DNA from: Winogradskyella sp.
GTDB taxonomy: Bacteria > Bacteroidota > Bacteroidia > Flavobacteriales > Flavobacteriaceae
Length of the DNA stretch: 64,000 nucleotides
Assembly (NCBI GenBank): GCA_028383925.1
Contig: JAOEWO010000002.1
Coordinates: 124,001 to 188,000, forward strand
Direction of reading: 5' to 3'
The notes beneath the pieces are model-generated. The model was not told the origin of the DNA and searched no databases. It saw only the letters and a program-made list of their open reading frames with translations. The position numbers were made by a program, and so were the translations under genes. Positions 40,817-49,991 of the stretch are shown here, piece after piece. Positions within the stretch are counted from its first letter, which is position 1; every line of letters begins with the position of its first letter.

Positions 40817-43801
40817 ATGAGGTACGATTTCAATCATATTGAAAAAAAATGGCAAGACCATTGGGCAAAAAACCAAACGTTTAAAGCGTCTAACACAAGC
40901 GACAAACCAAAATATTACGTTTTAGATATGTTCCCTTATCCTTCTGGAGCAGGCTTACACGTTGGGCATCCATTAGGTTATATTGCTAGTGATATTTATG
41001 CACGCTACAAACGTCATAAAGGTTTCAATGTATTGCATCCTCAAGGTTATGATAGTTTTGGATTACCAGCAGAACAATATGCAATTCAGACAGGTCAGCA
41101 TCCGGCAATTACTACGGAGACTAATATTAAAACGTACAGAAGACAATTAGATCAAATTGGCTTTTCTTTTGATTGGAGTCGTGAAGTGCGTACTTCAAAC
41201 CCTGAATATTACAAATGGACACAGTGGATTTTTATTCAATTATTTGAATCGTGGTACAATAACGATTCAAATAAAGCCGAAGATATAAAGACCTTAATTT
41301 CTAAGTTTACTTTAGAAGGTAACACAACTGTAAATGCAGCTTGCGATGATAATATTGAAGCATTTACAGCTGAAGATTGGAACAGTTATTCAGCAGAACA
41401 ACAAGAAGAAATACTTTTAAAATACAGATTAACTTATTTAGCCGAAACAGAAGTAAACTGGTGCCCAGAGTTAGGAACCGTTTTGGCTAATGACGAAATT
41501 GTAAACGGGGTGTCCGAACGTGGAAGTCATCCTGTAGTGCGTAAAAAAATGACACAATGGAGCATGCGAATTTCTGCGTATGCAGAACGTTTGCTTCAAG
41601 GATTAGATACTATTGATTGGACAGATGCACTTAAGGAAACACAACGTAATTGGATTGGAAAATCTGTTGGTGCATCTGTAACATTTAAGGTCATTCCTGC
41701 TGTCACATCGAGCGAAGTCGAGATGTCTCAAAAAATAGACGTCTTCACCACAAGACCAGACACCATTTTTGGGGTCTCTTTCATGACACTCGCACCAGAA
41801 CACGAATTAGTTTCAAAAATAACAACTGAAGCTCAGAAAGAAGCTGTAGAAGCTTACATAGAAAAAACAGCAAAGCGAAGCGAGCGTGAGCGTATGGCAG
41901 ATGTAAAAACCATTTCGGGTGTGTTTACAGGCGCTTATGCAGAGCATCCCTTTACAAAACAACCCATTCAAATTTGGATTGGTGATTATGTATTAGCTAG
42001 TTACGGAACTGGTGCAGTTATGGCTGTACCTTGCGGTGACCAACGCGATTACGATTTTGCGAAACATTTTAGTATCGATATTCCTAATATTTTTGAAGGT
42101 GTAGATATTTCTGAAGAAGCTTACGGTTCTAAAGACAATGTAAAAATTGCAAATAGTGATTTCCTTAACGGTATGAACTATAAAAAAGCAAGCAAACGTG
42201 CCATTTATGAGCTTGAAAACATAAAACAAGGAGAAGGTAAAACCAATTACAGATTGCGAGATGCTGTATTTTCTCGCCAGCGTTATTGGGGAGAACCATT
42301 CCCTGTGTATTATGTAAACGGCATGCCACAAATGATAGACAAAGCACATTTGCCTATTGTACTGCCAGAAGTAGAAAAATATTTACCAACCGAAGAAGGC
42401 GAACCACCTTTAGGCCGTGCAGACGTTTGGGCTTGGTGTACGGAAAGTAATTCTGTAGTTTCTAATGATAAAATAAATAATACAACTATTCATCCTTTAG
42501 AATTGAATACTATGCCAGGTTGGGCAGGTAGTTCTTGGTACTTTTTCCGTTATATGGAAGATGCTATGCGAGATGAAACCTTTGCAAGTAAAGACGCACT
42601 TAACTATTGGGAAAATGTAGATTTATACATAGGTGGAAGCGAGCACGCAACAGGCCATTTATTATACTCACGTTTTTGGGTAAAATTACTGAAAGATCGC
42701 GGTTTCGTTAATGTAGAAGAGCCTTTTAAAAAGTTGATTAACCAAGGGATGATACTTGGGACTAGTGCTTTTGTTGCAAAAGTATATATTCAAACTTCTA
42801 AGACAGAAACAGATGAACAAAGAGCAAAAACACCTATTTATTGTTCAGCTAATTTGATTGAAAATACTGAGAATGAAAATCTTAAAAAGCTAATATTTGA
42901 TAAAATTAAGGAAAGGTTTAGTGATGCTGTAATTGAAAAACATCATGCTTCAAATTTATTTTTAACTTATATACATGCAGATGTTTCATTAGTAAATTCT
43001 TCTGACGAATTAGATTTAGAAGCTTTTAAAGATTGGAGAACAGAATTTAAAAACGCAGAATTTATAACTGATTCGGATGGGGTATTTAAAGTCAAACGCG
43101 AAGTCGAAAAAATGTCCAAATCTAAATACAACGTGGTCAATCCAGACCAAATTGTAGAAGATTTCGGTGCAGACAGTCTAAGACTCTACGAAATGTTCCT
43201 TGGTCCATTAGAACAATACAAACCTTGGAATACTGCTGGTATATCAGGTGTACATAATTTCCTCAAAAAACTATGGAAACTTTACCATCAAGGAGAAAAT
43301 GGAGCATTCTACGCAGACTCTTCTCCTCTGGGGAAGTCGGATGGGGCTTTTAAGACTTTACATAAAACCATAAAAAAAGTTGCTGAAGATATTGAGAACT
43401 TCTCTTTTAATACGTCTGTTTCAACTTTTATGATTGCAGTAAATGAGTTAACAGCTCAAAAGTGCACGAGTAAAGACATCTTAGAACCTTTATTGGTTTT
43501 AATATCGCCTTATGCACCGCATATTGCAGAAGAGTTGTGGGAACAATTAGGACATAGTACGTCCATTTCTACAGCACCTTTTCCAGAATTTGATGCGAGT
43601 CATTTGGTAGAAAGCAGCAAAAATTATCCCATTTCATTTAATGGTAAAATGCGTTTTACATTAGAGCTACCAATGGATATGTCTAAAGATGACATTGAAG
43701 CTGCAGTTATGGCTAACGAAAAAACCATGGCACAATTAGAGGGCAGAACACCTAAGAAAGTGATTGTGGTGCCTGGTAAGATTGTAAATATTGTTGGGTA
43801 A
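40817..43801 (+). CDS. leuS: Leucyl-tRNA synthetase
   Basis: A 994-residue class I synthetase charging tRNA-Leu, with the editing domain that removes mischarged amino acids. HVGH at 48-51 is the HIGH motif and KMSKS is at about 765-769. The CP1 editing domain contains VFTTRPDTIFG and YGTGAVMAVPCGDQRDYDFA. Two features are distinctive: residues about 293-305 (IPAVTSSEVEMSQ) are encoded by an interspersed palindromic repeat, and the segment between LINQGMILG and KMSKS is long, as in other Bacteroidota. The intact frame and motifs argue that it is functional. Confidence 0.96.
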   Translation: MRYDFNHIEKKWQDHWAKNQTFKASNTSDKPKYYVLDMFPYPSGAGLHVGHPLGYIASDIYARYKRHKGFNVLHPQGYDSFGLPAEQYAIQTGQHPAITTETNIKTYRRQLDQIGFSFDWSREVRTSNPEYYKWTQWIFIQLFESWYNNDSNKAEDIKTLISKFTLEGNTTVNAACDDNIEAFTAEDWNSYSAEQQEEILLKYRLTYLAETEVNWCPELGTVLANDEIVNGVSERGSHPVVRKKMTQWSMRISAYAERLLQGLDTIDWTDALKETQRNWIGKSVGASVTFKVIPAVTSSEVEMSQKIDVFTTRPDTIFGVSFMTLAPEHELVSKITTEAQKEAVEAYIEKTAKRSERERMADVKTISGVFTGAYAEHPFTKQPIQIWIGDYVLASYGTGAVMAVPCGDQRDYDFAKHFSIDIPNIFEGVDISEEAYGSKDNVKIANSDFLNGMNYKKASKRAIYELENIKQGEGKTNYRLRDAVFSRQRYWGEPFPVYYVNGMPQMIDKAHLPIVLPEVEKYLPTEEGEPPLGRADVWAWCTESNSVVSNDKINNTTIHPLELNTMPGWAGSSWYFFRYMEDAMRDETFASKDALNYWENVDLYIGGSEHATGHLLYSRFWVKLLKDRGFVNVEEPFKKLINQGMILGTSAFVAKVYIQTSKTETDEQRAKTPIYCSANLIENTENENLKKLIFDKIKERFSDAVIEKHHASNLFLTYIHADVSLVNSSDELDLEAFKDWRTEFKNAEFITDSDGVFKVKREVEKMSKSKYNVVNPDQIVEDFGADSLRLYEMFLGPLEQYKPWNTAGISGVHNFLKKLWKLYHQGENGAFYADSSPLGKSDGAFKTLHKTIKKVAEDIENFSFNTSVSTFMIAVNELTAQKCTSKDILEPLLVLISPYAPHIAEELWEQLGHSTSISTAPFPEFDASHLVESSKNYPISFNGKMRFTLELPMDMSKDDIEAAVMANEKTMAQLEGRTPKKVIVVPGKIVNIVG
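41689..41730. repeat. Interspersed palindromic repeat inside leuS
   Basis: GTCATTCCTGCTGTCACATC, then GAGCGAAGTCGAGATGTC, matches the intergenic flavobacterial palindromes (compare TTCCTGCG at 3619 and 43806, and the TCGAG/CTCGA cores elsewhere). Here it is in frame within a loop just before the editing domain, encoding AVTSSEVEMS. Confidence 0.55.
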
Positions 43802-43828
43802 CAAATTCCTGCGTAGGCAGCGATCTTA

Positions 43829-44302
43829 TAATTTATTTTAAGTAATGGTCAGTTTGAGTGAAATTGCTTTTTTTCAATTTAGTATCGAGAACAGATTATA
43901 AGCTTCTCGATACAATTTGCTCATGCTTCACAAATCACTCGAAGTGACGTTCAAGGTTTATTTGTTAATTTATTTTAAGTAATGGTCAGTTTGAGTGAAA
44001 TTGCTTTTTTTCAATTTAGTATCGAGAACAGATTATAAGCTTCTCGATACAATTTGCTCATGCTTCACAAATCACTCGAAGTGACGTTCAAGGTTTATTT
44101 GTTAATTTATTTTAAGTAATGGTCAGTTTGAGTGAAATTGCTTTTTTTCAATTTAGTATCGAGAACAGATTATAAGCTTCTCGATACAATTTGCTCATAC
44201 TTCACAAATCACTCGAAGTGACGCTCAAGGTTTATTTGTTAATTTATTTTAAGTAATGGTCAGTTCGAGTGAAATTGCTTTTTGCAATTTAGTATCGAGA
44301 AC
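43829..44302. repeat. Tandem array of a 137-bp hairpin-forming unit, about 3.5 copies
   Basis: Copies begin at 43841, 43978, 44115 and 44252 (taking AGTAATGGTC as the start), spaced exactly 137 bases. The first two are identical, the third has two changes, and the fourth is partial and more diverged. Each unit holds an imperfect inverted repeat: GTCAGTTTGAGTGA with TCACTCGAAGTGAC outside and GTATCGAGAA with TTCTCGATAC inside, so each can fold into a hairpin of about 100 nt. There is no ORF. The array lies between leuS and ald. Confidence 0.9.
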
Positions 44303-44442
44303 CGTTCAAGAATCAATCTAGTTTTTACTTTATCGAAACAATTTTACGTTCATCTATTTTGGTATCTCACTGAAAATAAGTGCTATTTTGTAAATATCTC
44401 AAAATAAAAGCCTCAAAATAATAATTCAGTAAAAATGTCTTT
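44303..44442. other. Non-coding stretch between repeat array and hairpin
   Basis: No ORF, promoter of good quality, or other signal is evident. A weak promoter-like pair (TTTTGG near 44357 and TATTTTG at 44384-44390) could start a transcript ending at the hairpin terminator at 44472. Confidence 0.3.
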
Positions 44443-44478
44443 AAATAGCTATCCAAATTTGGATAGCTATTTTTTTTA
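44443..44478 (+). terminator. Strong intrinsic terminator between the repeat array and ald
   Basis: AAATAGCTATCC (44443-44454) pairs perfectly with GGATAGCTATTT (44461-44472), followed by more T residues. It lies 640 bases after leuS and 42 bases before ald. It may terminate leuS with a long 3' region, a small RNA, or act in front of ald. Confidence 0.8.
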
Positions 44479-44519
44479 ATGGTATTTGCTAAAGCTATTA
44501 ATCTCAAAAATTTACAGGC

Positions 44520-45620
44520 ATGACAATTGGTGTTCCAAAGGAAATTAAGAATAATGAAAATAGAGTAGGTATGACGCCTTCTGGTGTTTTTGAATTAACA
44601 AAAAACAATCATACCGTTTTTGTACAGAAAGATGCTGGTTTTGGTAGTGGCTTTTTTGATGAAGATTATAAAAGGGTTGGGGCTACTGTTTTAGATACTA
44701 TTGAAGCGGTTTATGCTGCTGCAGATATGATTGTAAAGGTTAAAGAACCCATTGCAGAAGAGTACGCATTTATAAAGTCTAACCACGTGGTGTTTACTTA
44801 TTTCCATTTTGCTTCAAGTGAGCCTTTAACCAAAGCGATGATTAAGAGTAAGTCTGTTTGTATTGCTTACGAAACTGTTGAAGATGCAGATGGTTCCTTG
44901 CCATTATTAACACCAATGTCTGAAGTTGCAGGTCGCATGGCCATACAACAAGGAGCTAAATATTTAGAAAAACCAATTAAAGGTCGAGGTGTATTATTAG
45001 GTGGTGTACCAGGTGTGCCACCAGGAAAAGTGTTGGTTCTAGGTGCTGGTGTTGTTGGTATACAAGCCGCAAAAATGGCAGCAGGTTTGGGTGCGCACGT
45101 TACGGTTATGGACATTAATATGAAACAATTACGTTATGTTAATGATGTAATGCCACCACATGTGGTTACAGAGTTTTCTAGCGAGTATACCATTAGAAAA
45201 CGTATAAAAGATCATGATTTAATTATTGGTGGTGTCTTAGTAAAAGGTGCAAAAGCACCAAAATTGATAACAAGGGATATGCTAAAAGATATGCGTCCTG
45301 GCACTGTACTTGTTGATGTGGCTGTAGATCAAGGTGGTTGTATGGAAACTACTAAAGCCACAACACATGAGGACCCTACATTTATTATAGATGACGTAGT
45401 GCACTATTGCGTAGGAAATATGCCTGGTGCAGTGCCTTATACATCAACTCTGGCATTGACAAATGTAACCTTACCTTATGTTTTGCGTTTGGCAAATGAC
45501 GGTTGGGAAAATGCTTGTAATAAAGATAAAACGCTAGCAAAAGGTCTAAATATCGTTAATGGTAAAATTGTTTATCAAGAAATAGCAGAAGCTTTTAATT
45601 GGTCTGTAGAAATTCTGTAA
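44520..45620 (+). CDS. ald: Alanine dehydrogenase
   Basis: A 366-residue NAD-dependent alanine dehydrogenase (AlaDH/PNT family), interconverting alanine and pyruvate plus ammonia. MTIGVPKEIKNNENRV with the pyruvate-binding Arg, YFHFASSEPL, and the Rossmann motif VLGAGVVGIQAAKMA are clear, as is CVGNMPGAVPYTSTLAL. Its placement near an Lrp-type regulator and a saccharopine dehydrogenase gene (2-4 kb away) fits amino-acid catabolism, but these are separate transcripts. Confidence 0.95.
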   Translation: MTIGVPKEIKNNENRVGMTPSGVFELTKNNHTVFVQKDAGFGSGFFDEDYKRVGATVLDTIEAVYAAADMIVKVKEPIAEEYAFIKSNHVVFTYFHFASSEPLTKAMIKSKSVCIAYETVEDADGSLPLLTPMSEVAGRMAIQQGAKYLEKPIKGRGVLLGGVPGVPPGKVLVLGAGVVGIQAAKMAAGLGAHVTVMDINMKQLRYVNDVMPPHVVTEFSSEYTIRKRIKDHDLIIGGVLVKGAKAPKLITRDMLKDMRPGTVLVDVAVDQGGCMETTKATTHEDPTFIIDDVVHYCVGNMPGAVPYTSTLALTNVTLPYVLRLANDGWENACNKDKTLAKGLNIVNGKIVYQEIAEAFNWSVEIL

Positions 45621-45906
45621 ATCATAAATTTAGCTTTACAAGTTAGTTGTACATTATGGTAAAATTTATCACTTAGAGCTTATTTTTCGGTTTAAAATGA
45701 GAGAAATTAGTTTAGAGAAGCAGTATTTTAGTTTTTAAATAGTTCTAGATGCTATTTTTACACCTCAAAATTACTCGAACTGACATTGCTAAATTCTATT
45801 ACAAAATGTACAACAGGTTTTTATAATAATCTGACAAAATTTCTTAACTATTAAATGGCTTACTATTTGCTATCTTTATACCAGTAAATTTTAATGTGTT
45901 AAAAAT
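45621..45906. other. Intergenic region with a repeat half-copy
   Basis: No ORF is apparent. At 45763-45785 the sequence CTCAAAATTACTCGAACTGAC resembles the outer arm of the 137-bp element (AAATCACTCGAAGTGAC), a likely remnant. The rest is A/T-rich with nothing recognisable. Confidence 0.4.
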
Positions 45907-46593
45907 ATGATGGGATATTATATAATTGCAGGAGCTATATTTTTAGTAAGCTCTTATGTTAGCAATAAATTAAAAAGTAAATTTGAATTCTATTCTAAAG
46001 TAAGTCTTAAAAATGGTTTAAGCGGTAAAGAAATAGCTGAAAAAATGTTAGCAGATCATGGTATAACAGATGTTGAGGTAATATCTACACCAGGCCAATT
46101 AACAGACCATTACAATCCAAAAAATAAAACAGTAAATTTAAGTGAGGTCGTTTATAATGCACGTAATACATCTGCTGCGGCAGTATCTGCTCACGAAGTT
46201 GGCCATGCCGTACAACATGCACAGGCTTACAGTTGGTTAAAAATGCGATCTGCTATTGTACCCGCAGTTGGTATAAGTAGTAAGTTGTCTAACATAGTTA
46301 TTATGGCGGGTTTGGTATTGTCAGTAACAAGTTCTTTTGGTAGTTCTATATTGCTTATAGGTATTGTTTTATTTGCTGTAACTACAGCCTTTACATTTAT
46401 TACGTTACCAGTTGAGTATGACGCGAGTAACCGCGCATTAGCTTGGTTAAAGCATAAAAATATGGTTACAAAAGACGAGTACAAAGGTTCTGAAGATGCT
46501 TTAAAATGGGCAGCACGCACCTATTTAGTAGCGGCATTGGGCTCTTTGGCAACACTACTTTATTTTGTAAGTATTTATTTAAATAGACGGTAA
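45907..46593 (+). CDS. Zinc metallopeptidase, YugP family
   Basis: A 228-residue membrane protein with a zinc-protease site HEVGH at His96, Glu97 and His100 (SAHEVGHAVQHA). An N-terminal helix (residues about 3-20), and further helices after residue 110 (about 115-150 and 205-225) surround it. It matches the YugP-type family of neutral zinc metallopeptidases. The substrate is unknown. Two ATGs are adjacent at 45907 and 45910. It is followed 92 bases later by a Bax-inhibitor-type gene. Confidence 0.88.
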   Translation: MMGYYIIAGAIFLVSSYVSNKLKSKFEFYSKVSLKNGLSGKEIAEKMLADHGITDVEVISTPGQLTDHYNPKNKTVNLSEVVYNARNTSAAAVSAHEVGHAVQHAQAYSWLKMRSAIVPAVGISSKLSNIVIMAGLVLSVTSSFGSSILLIGIVLFAVTTAFTFITLPVEYDASNRALAWLKHKNMVTKDEYKGSEDALKWAARTYLVAALGSLATLLYFVSIYLNRR

Positions 46594-46685
46594 ACTCTGA
46601 AATTGTAAAGCAATTTTTTTAATCTGTTTTTGTTTTATTTCAAGAAAATACTTACTTTAAAAATATTAAATTAATCAAAAAAAAA

Positions 46686-47411
46686 ATGGAAAACCAATTA
46701 CCAGAGCAACAAGAGCACCAACAAGTAAAAGTTATGATAGGGAGCCTCTCTGACGTTGAGCGTGTTGTATTTTATAAAAAAACCTATTCTCATGTTGCAG
46801 GTGGTGTACTTGTGTTTATTCTTTTCGAATATTTATTAATGCAAAGTGATACTATAATTGAGTTTATGTTCTCAATGACAGAAGGTTATAAATGGCTTAT
46901 AATGCTAGGCGGTTTTATGCTAGCTACAAGTTATGCAGAGAACATGGCAATGCGTACAACAGATAAGAATATGCAATATTTAGCGTATGGTATTTATATC
47001 TTCTTTCAGGCCTTAATATTTGTACCAATGATTGCTATGGCTGCATTTTATATGGACTCTGGTGTAGAAATTCTTTACCAAGCGTCAACTGTTACTTTAG
47101 CTCTTTTTACAGGCTTGTCTGTTGCCGTATTAATGACAAAAACAGATTTTTCATTCCTAAAAACAGGTTTAACTATTGGTTTCTTTATAGCTATTGGCCT
47201 AATTATAGCGGGTATTTTATTTGGCTTTAATTTAGGATTGTGGTTTTCTGTAGGTATGTGTTTATTGGCAGGTGGCTCTATTTTATACCAAACTTCTAAT
47301 TTGGTTAATAAATTTGGTGTAGAAGATTATATACCTGCAGCTTTAGGTTTATTTGCTTCGCTTATGCTATTGTTTTGGTATATACTTAGAATTTTTATGT
47401 CTAGAGATTAA
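46686..47411 (+). CDS. Bax inhibitor-1/YccA-like membrane protein
   Basis: A 241-residue protein with seven hydrophobic segments, and conserved family features VFYKKTYSHVAGGVLVFILFEYLL at the N-terminus and the later TGLSVAVLMTKTDFSFL. BI-1 family members act as pH-sensitive calcium leak channels or modulators of membrane proteases such as FtsH in other bacteria; the role here is not known. Followed by a long palindromic terminator. Confidence 0.85.
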   Translation: MENQLPEQQEHQQVKVMIGSLSDVERVVFYKKTYSHVAGGVLVFILFEYLLMQSDTIIEFMFSMTEGYKWLIMLGGFMLATSYAENMAMRTTDKNMQYLAYGIYIFFQALIFVPMIAMAAFYMDSGVEILYQASTVTLALFTGLSVAVLMTKTDFSFLKTGLTIGFFIAIGLIIAGILFGFNLGLWFSVGMCLLAGGSILYQTSNLVNKFGVEDYIPAALGLFASLMLLFWYILRIFMSRD

Positions 47412-47438
47412 GTTATAGTTACTTAAAAAGTAGTATTA

Positions 47439-47485
47439 AAAAAGAGCAGTTTTAAAAGTATACTTTTAAAACTGCTCTTTTTTTG
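47439..47485. terminator. Long palindromic bidirectional terminator
   Basis: A near-perfect palindrome centred on GTATAC (47459-47464): AAAAGAGCAGTTTTAAAA mirrors TTTTAAAACTGCTCTTTT. It terminates the Bax-inhibitor-type gene on plus and the Lrp gene on minus. Confidence 0.85.
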
Positions 47486-47495
47486 TTGAAGAAAT

Positions 47496-47966
47496 TTAGA
47501 TTTTAATCTGTCTATTAATTTGTTCTTGTAAAGAGATAAACGTTTCGGTACGAGACACTCCTTTTATACCTTGTATGTCTGTATTTAAAACATGCATTAA
47601 ATGCTCATTATCTTTAGCTAAAATCTTAATAAAAATACTCCAGTGCCCTGTGGTATAATGACATTCTATAACCTCGGGTATTTTTTGTAATTGTTTTACA
47701 GCCTCAGGGTTGCTAACAGCTTTATCTAAATATATACCAACAAATGCCATTGTTGAGTACCCTAAGGCTTTCGGGTTAATAACAAATTTTGATCCTGCAA
47801 GTAATCCAGATTTTTCTAATTTTTTAAGCCGTTGATGTATAGCTGCGCCAGAGATACCAACATGGCGAGCTATTTCTAAAATTGGTGTTCTTGCATCTGC
47901 CATTAAAGCACGTAGTATCTTTTTATCAATACCATCAATATAAATCCCATTATCCTTAACCTTCAT
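47496..47966 (-). CDS. Lrp/AsnC family transcriptional regulator
   Basis: A 156-residue regulator with an N-terminal winged helix-turn-helix (residues about 10-60: ILRALMADARTPILEIARHVGISGAAIHQRLKKLEKSGL) and a C-terminal RAM/ligand-sensing domain (about 70-150). It lies downstream of, and on the same strand as, the saccharopine dehydrogenase gene, 124 bases apart, so it could control lysine catabolism as Lrp-type regulators do elsewhere. That link is inference. Confidence 0.9.
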   Translation of the reverse strand: MKVKDNGIYIDGIDKKILRALMADARTPILEIARHVGISGAAIHQRLKKLEKSGLLAGSKFVINPKALGYSTMAFVGIYLDKAVSNPEAVKQLQKIPEVIECHYTTGHWSIFIKILAKDNEHLMHVLNTDIQGIKGVSRTETFISLQEQINRQIKI

Positions 47967-48090
47967 CTGTACTTTAGTTTAAAATTGAAAGTTAAAAATA
48001 ATGAAATGATTTCAATTTGAAATAGTAGCGCAGCATTTAGTATGCAAGTATTACATGTTCAGTGTTAAACTAGTTAACTAAAGCCTCATT

Positions 48091-49455
48091 TCAAACATTT
48101 AAGGGATTATAACCCAAGTAAGAAACTTCTTTTTCTTTAAAAACAACTCCGTAAGTTTCTAATTCTTTTAGAATAGGTGTATAAACTTCTTTTGTAATAG
48201 GTATTTGTACACCAGGTGTTTTAATCTTACCATTTAAAATCGCTACAGTGGCTATGGCTACAGGTAAACCAACAGTTTTTGCCATTGCGGTGTAAGTTTG
48301 GTCCTCCCCAACGGTAACCATAGTAGCATCAATTTGATGTTTTTTGCTATTAAGTTCGTAGCCAAACTTATGGTACATTACAATCATATCTTTATCATCT
48401 TGGTTTAGCGTCCAGCTATCTAGTAGTATTTTTTGCAAAATTTGAGCAGGTGTCGCTTTTTCTAATACAACCATTTTTTCAGAATTGAATAGGTCTAATT
48501 CTAAAAATTTATCCCAAACAATATCATCTTGGTCAATTTTTAAAGCATGTCTAAACTTAAGTTCTACAGAATCTGTTGGACTGTAAGGTAAAAATGCATT
48601 TACAAAATCGCGATAACTCATATTAATACTGTCGTCTATTGTATAGCTGTCATCTGTCATGCCAAGTTGTACAAAAACATTCCAAGCACGACTAAATCCA
48701 ACACGTCTCATAGTGCCTCGATAAAGCGTTTTTATATAATCTAATCCATATACGTTTTGGTATTTTAAAGAATCTCTATTAGCATACGCTTCAAAACGGC
48801 CATAACCTTCTACTTCTAAAAATTCGGTACGTCTAAATAAACGGTTGTACGGAATGTACTTAAACTGTCCTTCTTGTAAAAACTTTGCAGCACCACCTTG
48901 TCCTGCTACAACGACATTTCTAGGGTTCCATGTAAATTTATAATTCCATAGGTTTGTATCGCTTTCTGGTGCGACAAGCCCACCAGTAAAAGATTCAAAT
49001 AAAATCATTTTACCACCTTTGTCTCTTATTTGGTCTATAACCTGCATAGCGCTCATGTGATCAATGCCAGGATCTACACCAATTTCATTCATAAAAACGA
49101 GTCCATTAGCAATCGCATCTTCATTAAGTGCTTGCATTTCTGCACTAACATAAGAGGCAGTTACCATATGTTTTTTATAGGTAATACAGTCTTTTGCTAC
49201 TTCAATATGGAAACGTGCAGGAAGCATGGACACTACAATATCTGCATCTTTTACCGCAATAGTTCTCGATTGCGCATTAAAAACATCAAGATGAACAATA
49301 TTTACATTGTTGTGTGAACCTACTAGTTTTTTAGCGTTTTCTACATTAAGATCACCAATGGTGATATGTAAATTTTCAGATTGAGATTTATCTAATAAAT
49401 ATTTTATAAGGTAAGACGAGGATTTACCTGCGCCAATGATTAAAATCTTTCGCAT
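48091..49455 (-). CDS. Saccharopine dehydrogenase family protein
   Basis: A 454-residue Rossmann-fold oxidoreductase with ILIIGAGKSSSYLIKYLL at the N-terminus and the family pattern NEIGVDPGIDHMSAMQVID, GGLVAPESDTNLWNYKFTW. It resembles the glutamate-forming saccharopine reductase (LYS9-like) used in lysine catabolism to 2-aminoadipate semialdehyde. The matching N-terminal lysine-ketoglutarate reductase is not in the window. An Lrp-type regulator follows. Other uses of this fold (carboxynorspermidine dehydrogenase) are possible but length and motifs favour saccharopine. Confidence 0.85.
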   Translation of the reverse strand: MRKILIIGAGKSSSYLIKYLLDKSQSENLHITIGDLNVENAKKLVGSHNNVNIVHLDVFNAQSRTIAVKDADIVVSMLPARFHIEVAKDCITYKKHMVTASYVSAEMQALNEDAIANGLVFMNEIGVDPGIDHMSAMQVIDQIRDKGGKMILFESFTGGLVAPESDTNLWNYKFTWNPRNVVVAGQGGAAKFLQEGQFKYIPYNRLFRRTEFLEVEGYGRFEAYANRDSLKYQNVYGLDYIKTLYRGTMRRVGFSRAWNVFVQLGMTDDSYTIDDSINMSYRDFVNAFLPYSPTDSVELKFRHALKIDQDDIVWDKFLELDLFNSEKMVVLEKATPAQILQKILLDSWTLNQDDKDMIVMYHKFGYELNSKKHQIDATMVTVGEDQTYTAMAKTVGLPVAIATVAILNGKIKTPGVQIPITKEVYTPILKELETYGVVFKEKEVSYLGYNPLNV

Positions 49456-49535
49456 AATAAGTATATATGACTAAATTTGTATAGCACGAATGTAGTAAAT
49501 ACAAAAGGTATTATAGATTGAAATTAAACTTTAAT

Positions 49536-49925
49536 ATGAACAAAAAATTATTAATAACAGGTGCTCTTTTAGGAATGTTGGGCATTATTTTAGGTGCTTT
49601 TGCAGCTCATGGTTTAGAGAAACTTGTTGACAATGATGCTATTAAATCTTTTGAAACTGGTGTTAGATATCAAATATATCATGCCTTTTTTTTACTAATA
49701 CTTGGTGGTACTTCTTTTGTGTCTCAAAAAAATAAAAAATATATACTTTATTTAGTCATAATAGGACTTATTTTATTTTCAGGTTCTATATACGGTTTAG
49801 CTACAAATAAGCTCTCAGCTTTTGATTTTAAGGCCATTGCGATTGTAACACCACTAGGTGGTTTGTCGTTGATTATGGCATGGTTGGTTATGTTAATCGG
49901 AATATTAAAGACAAAGGTCGATTAA
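49536..49925 (+). CDS. DUF423 membrane protein
   Basis: A 129-residue protein of the DUF423/YwdK-type family with four membrane helices. Typical motifs are GAFAAHGLEK near residue 23 and FETGVRYQIYHA. Two more helices and GSIYGLATNK follow. Function unknown. I start at the ATG at 49536; an upstream in-frame TTG at 49518 is unlikely. PEP carboxykinase follows after 66 bases with its own promoter. Confidence 0.85.
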   Translation: MNKKLLITGALLGMLGIILGAFAAHGLEKLVDNDAIKSFETGVRYQIYHAFFLLILGGTSFVSQKNKKYILYLVIIGLILFSGSIYGLATNKLSAFDFKAIAIVTPLGGLSLIMAWLVMLIGILKTKVD

Positions 49926-49940
49926 TGTTAATCCGCACCG

Positions 49941-49967
49941 TTGTTTTAAAATAATGTTTTAATTTTG
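49941..49967 (+). promoter_or_regulatory. Probable promoter of pckA
   Basis: TTG at 49941-49943 and TAATTTTG at 49960-49967 are separated by 16 bases, close to the consensus. Transcription would start near 49972, leaving a leader of about 20 bases. Confidence 0.5.
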
Positions 49968-49991
49968 TACTTCTAAAACAAGACAAAGATT

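Noticed and set aside
43829-44302. Repeat array considered as a CRISPR or as a transposon end
   Set aside because: The units are 137 bases, contiguous and without variable spacers, and there are no cas, transposase or integrase genes. It is a plain tandem repeat of an interspersed element.
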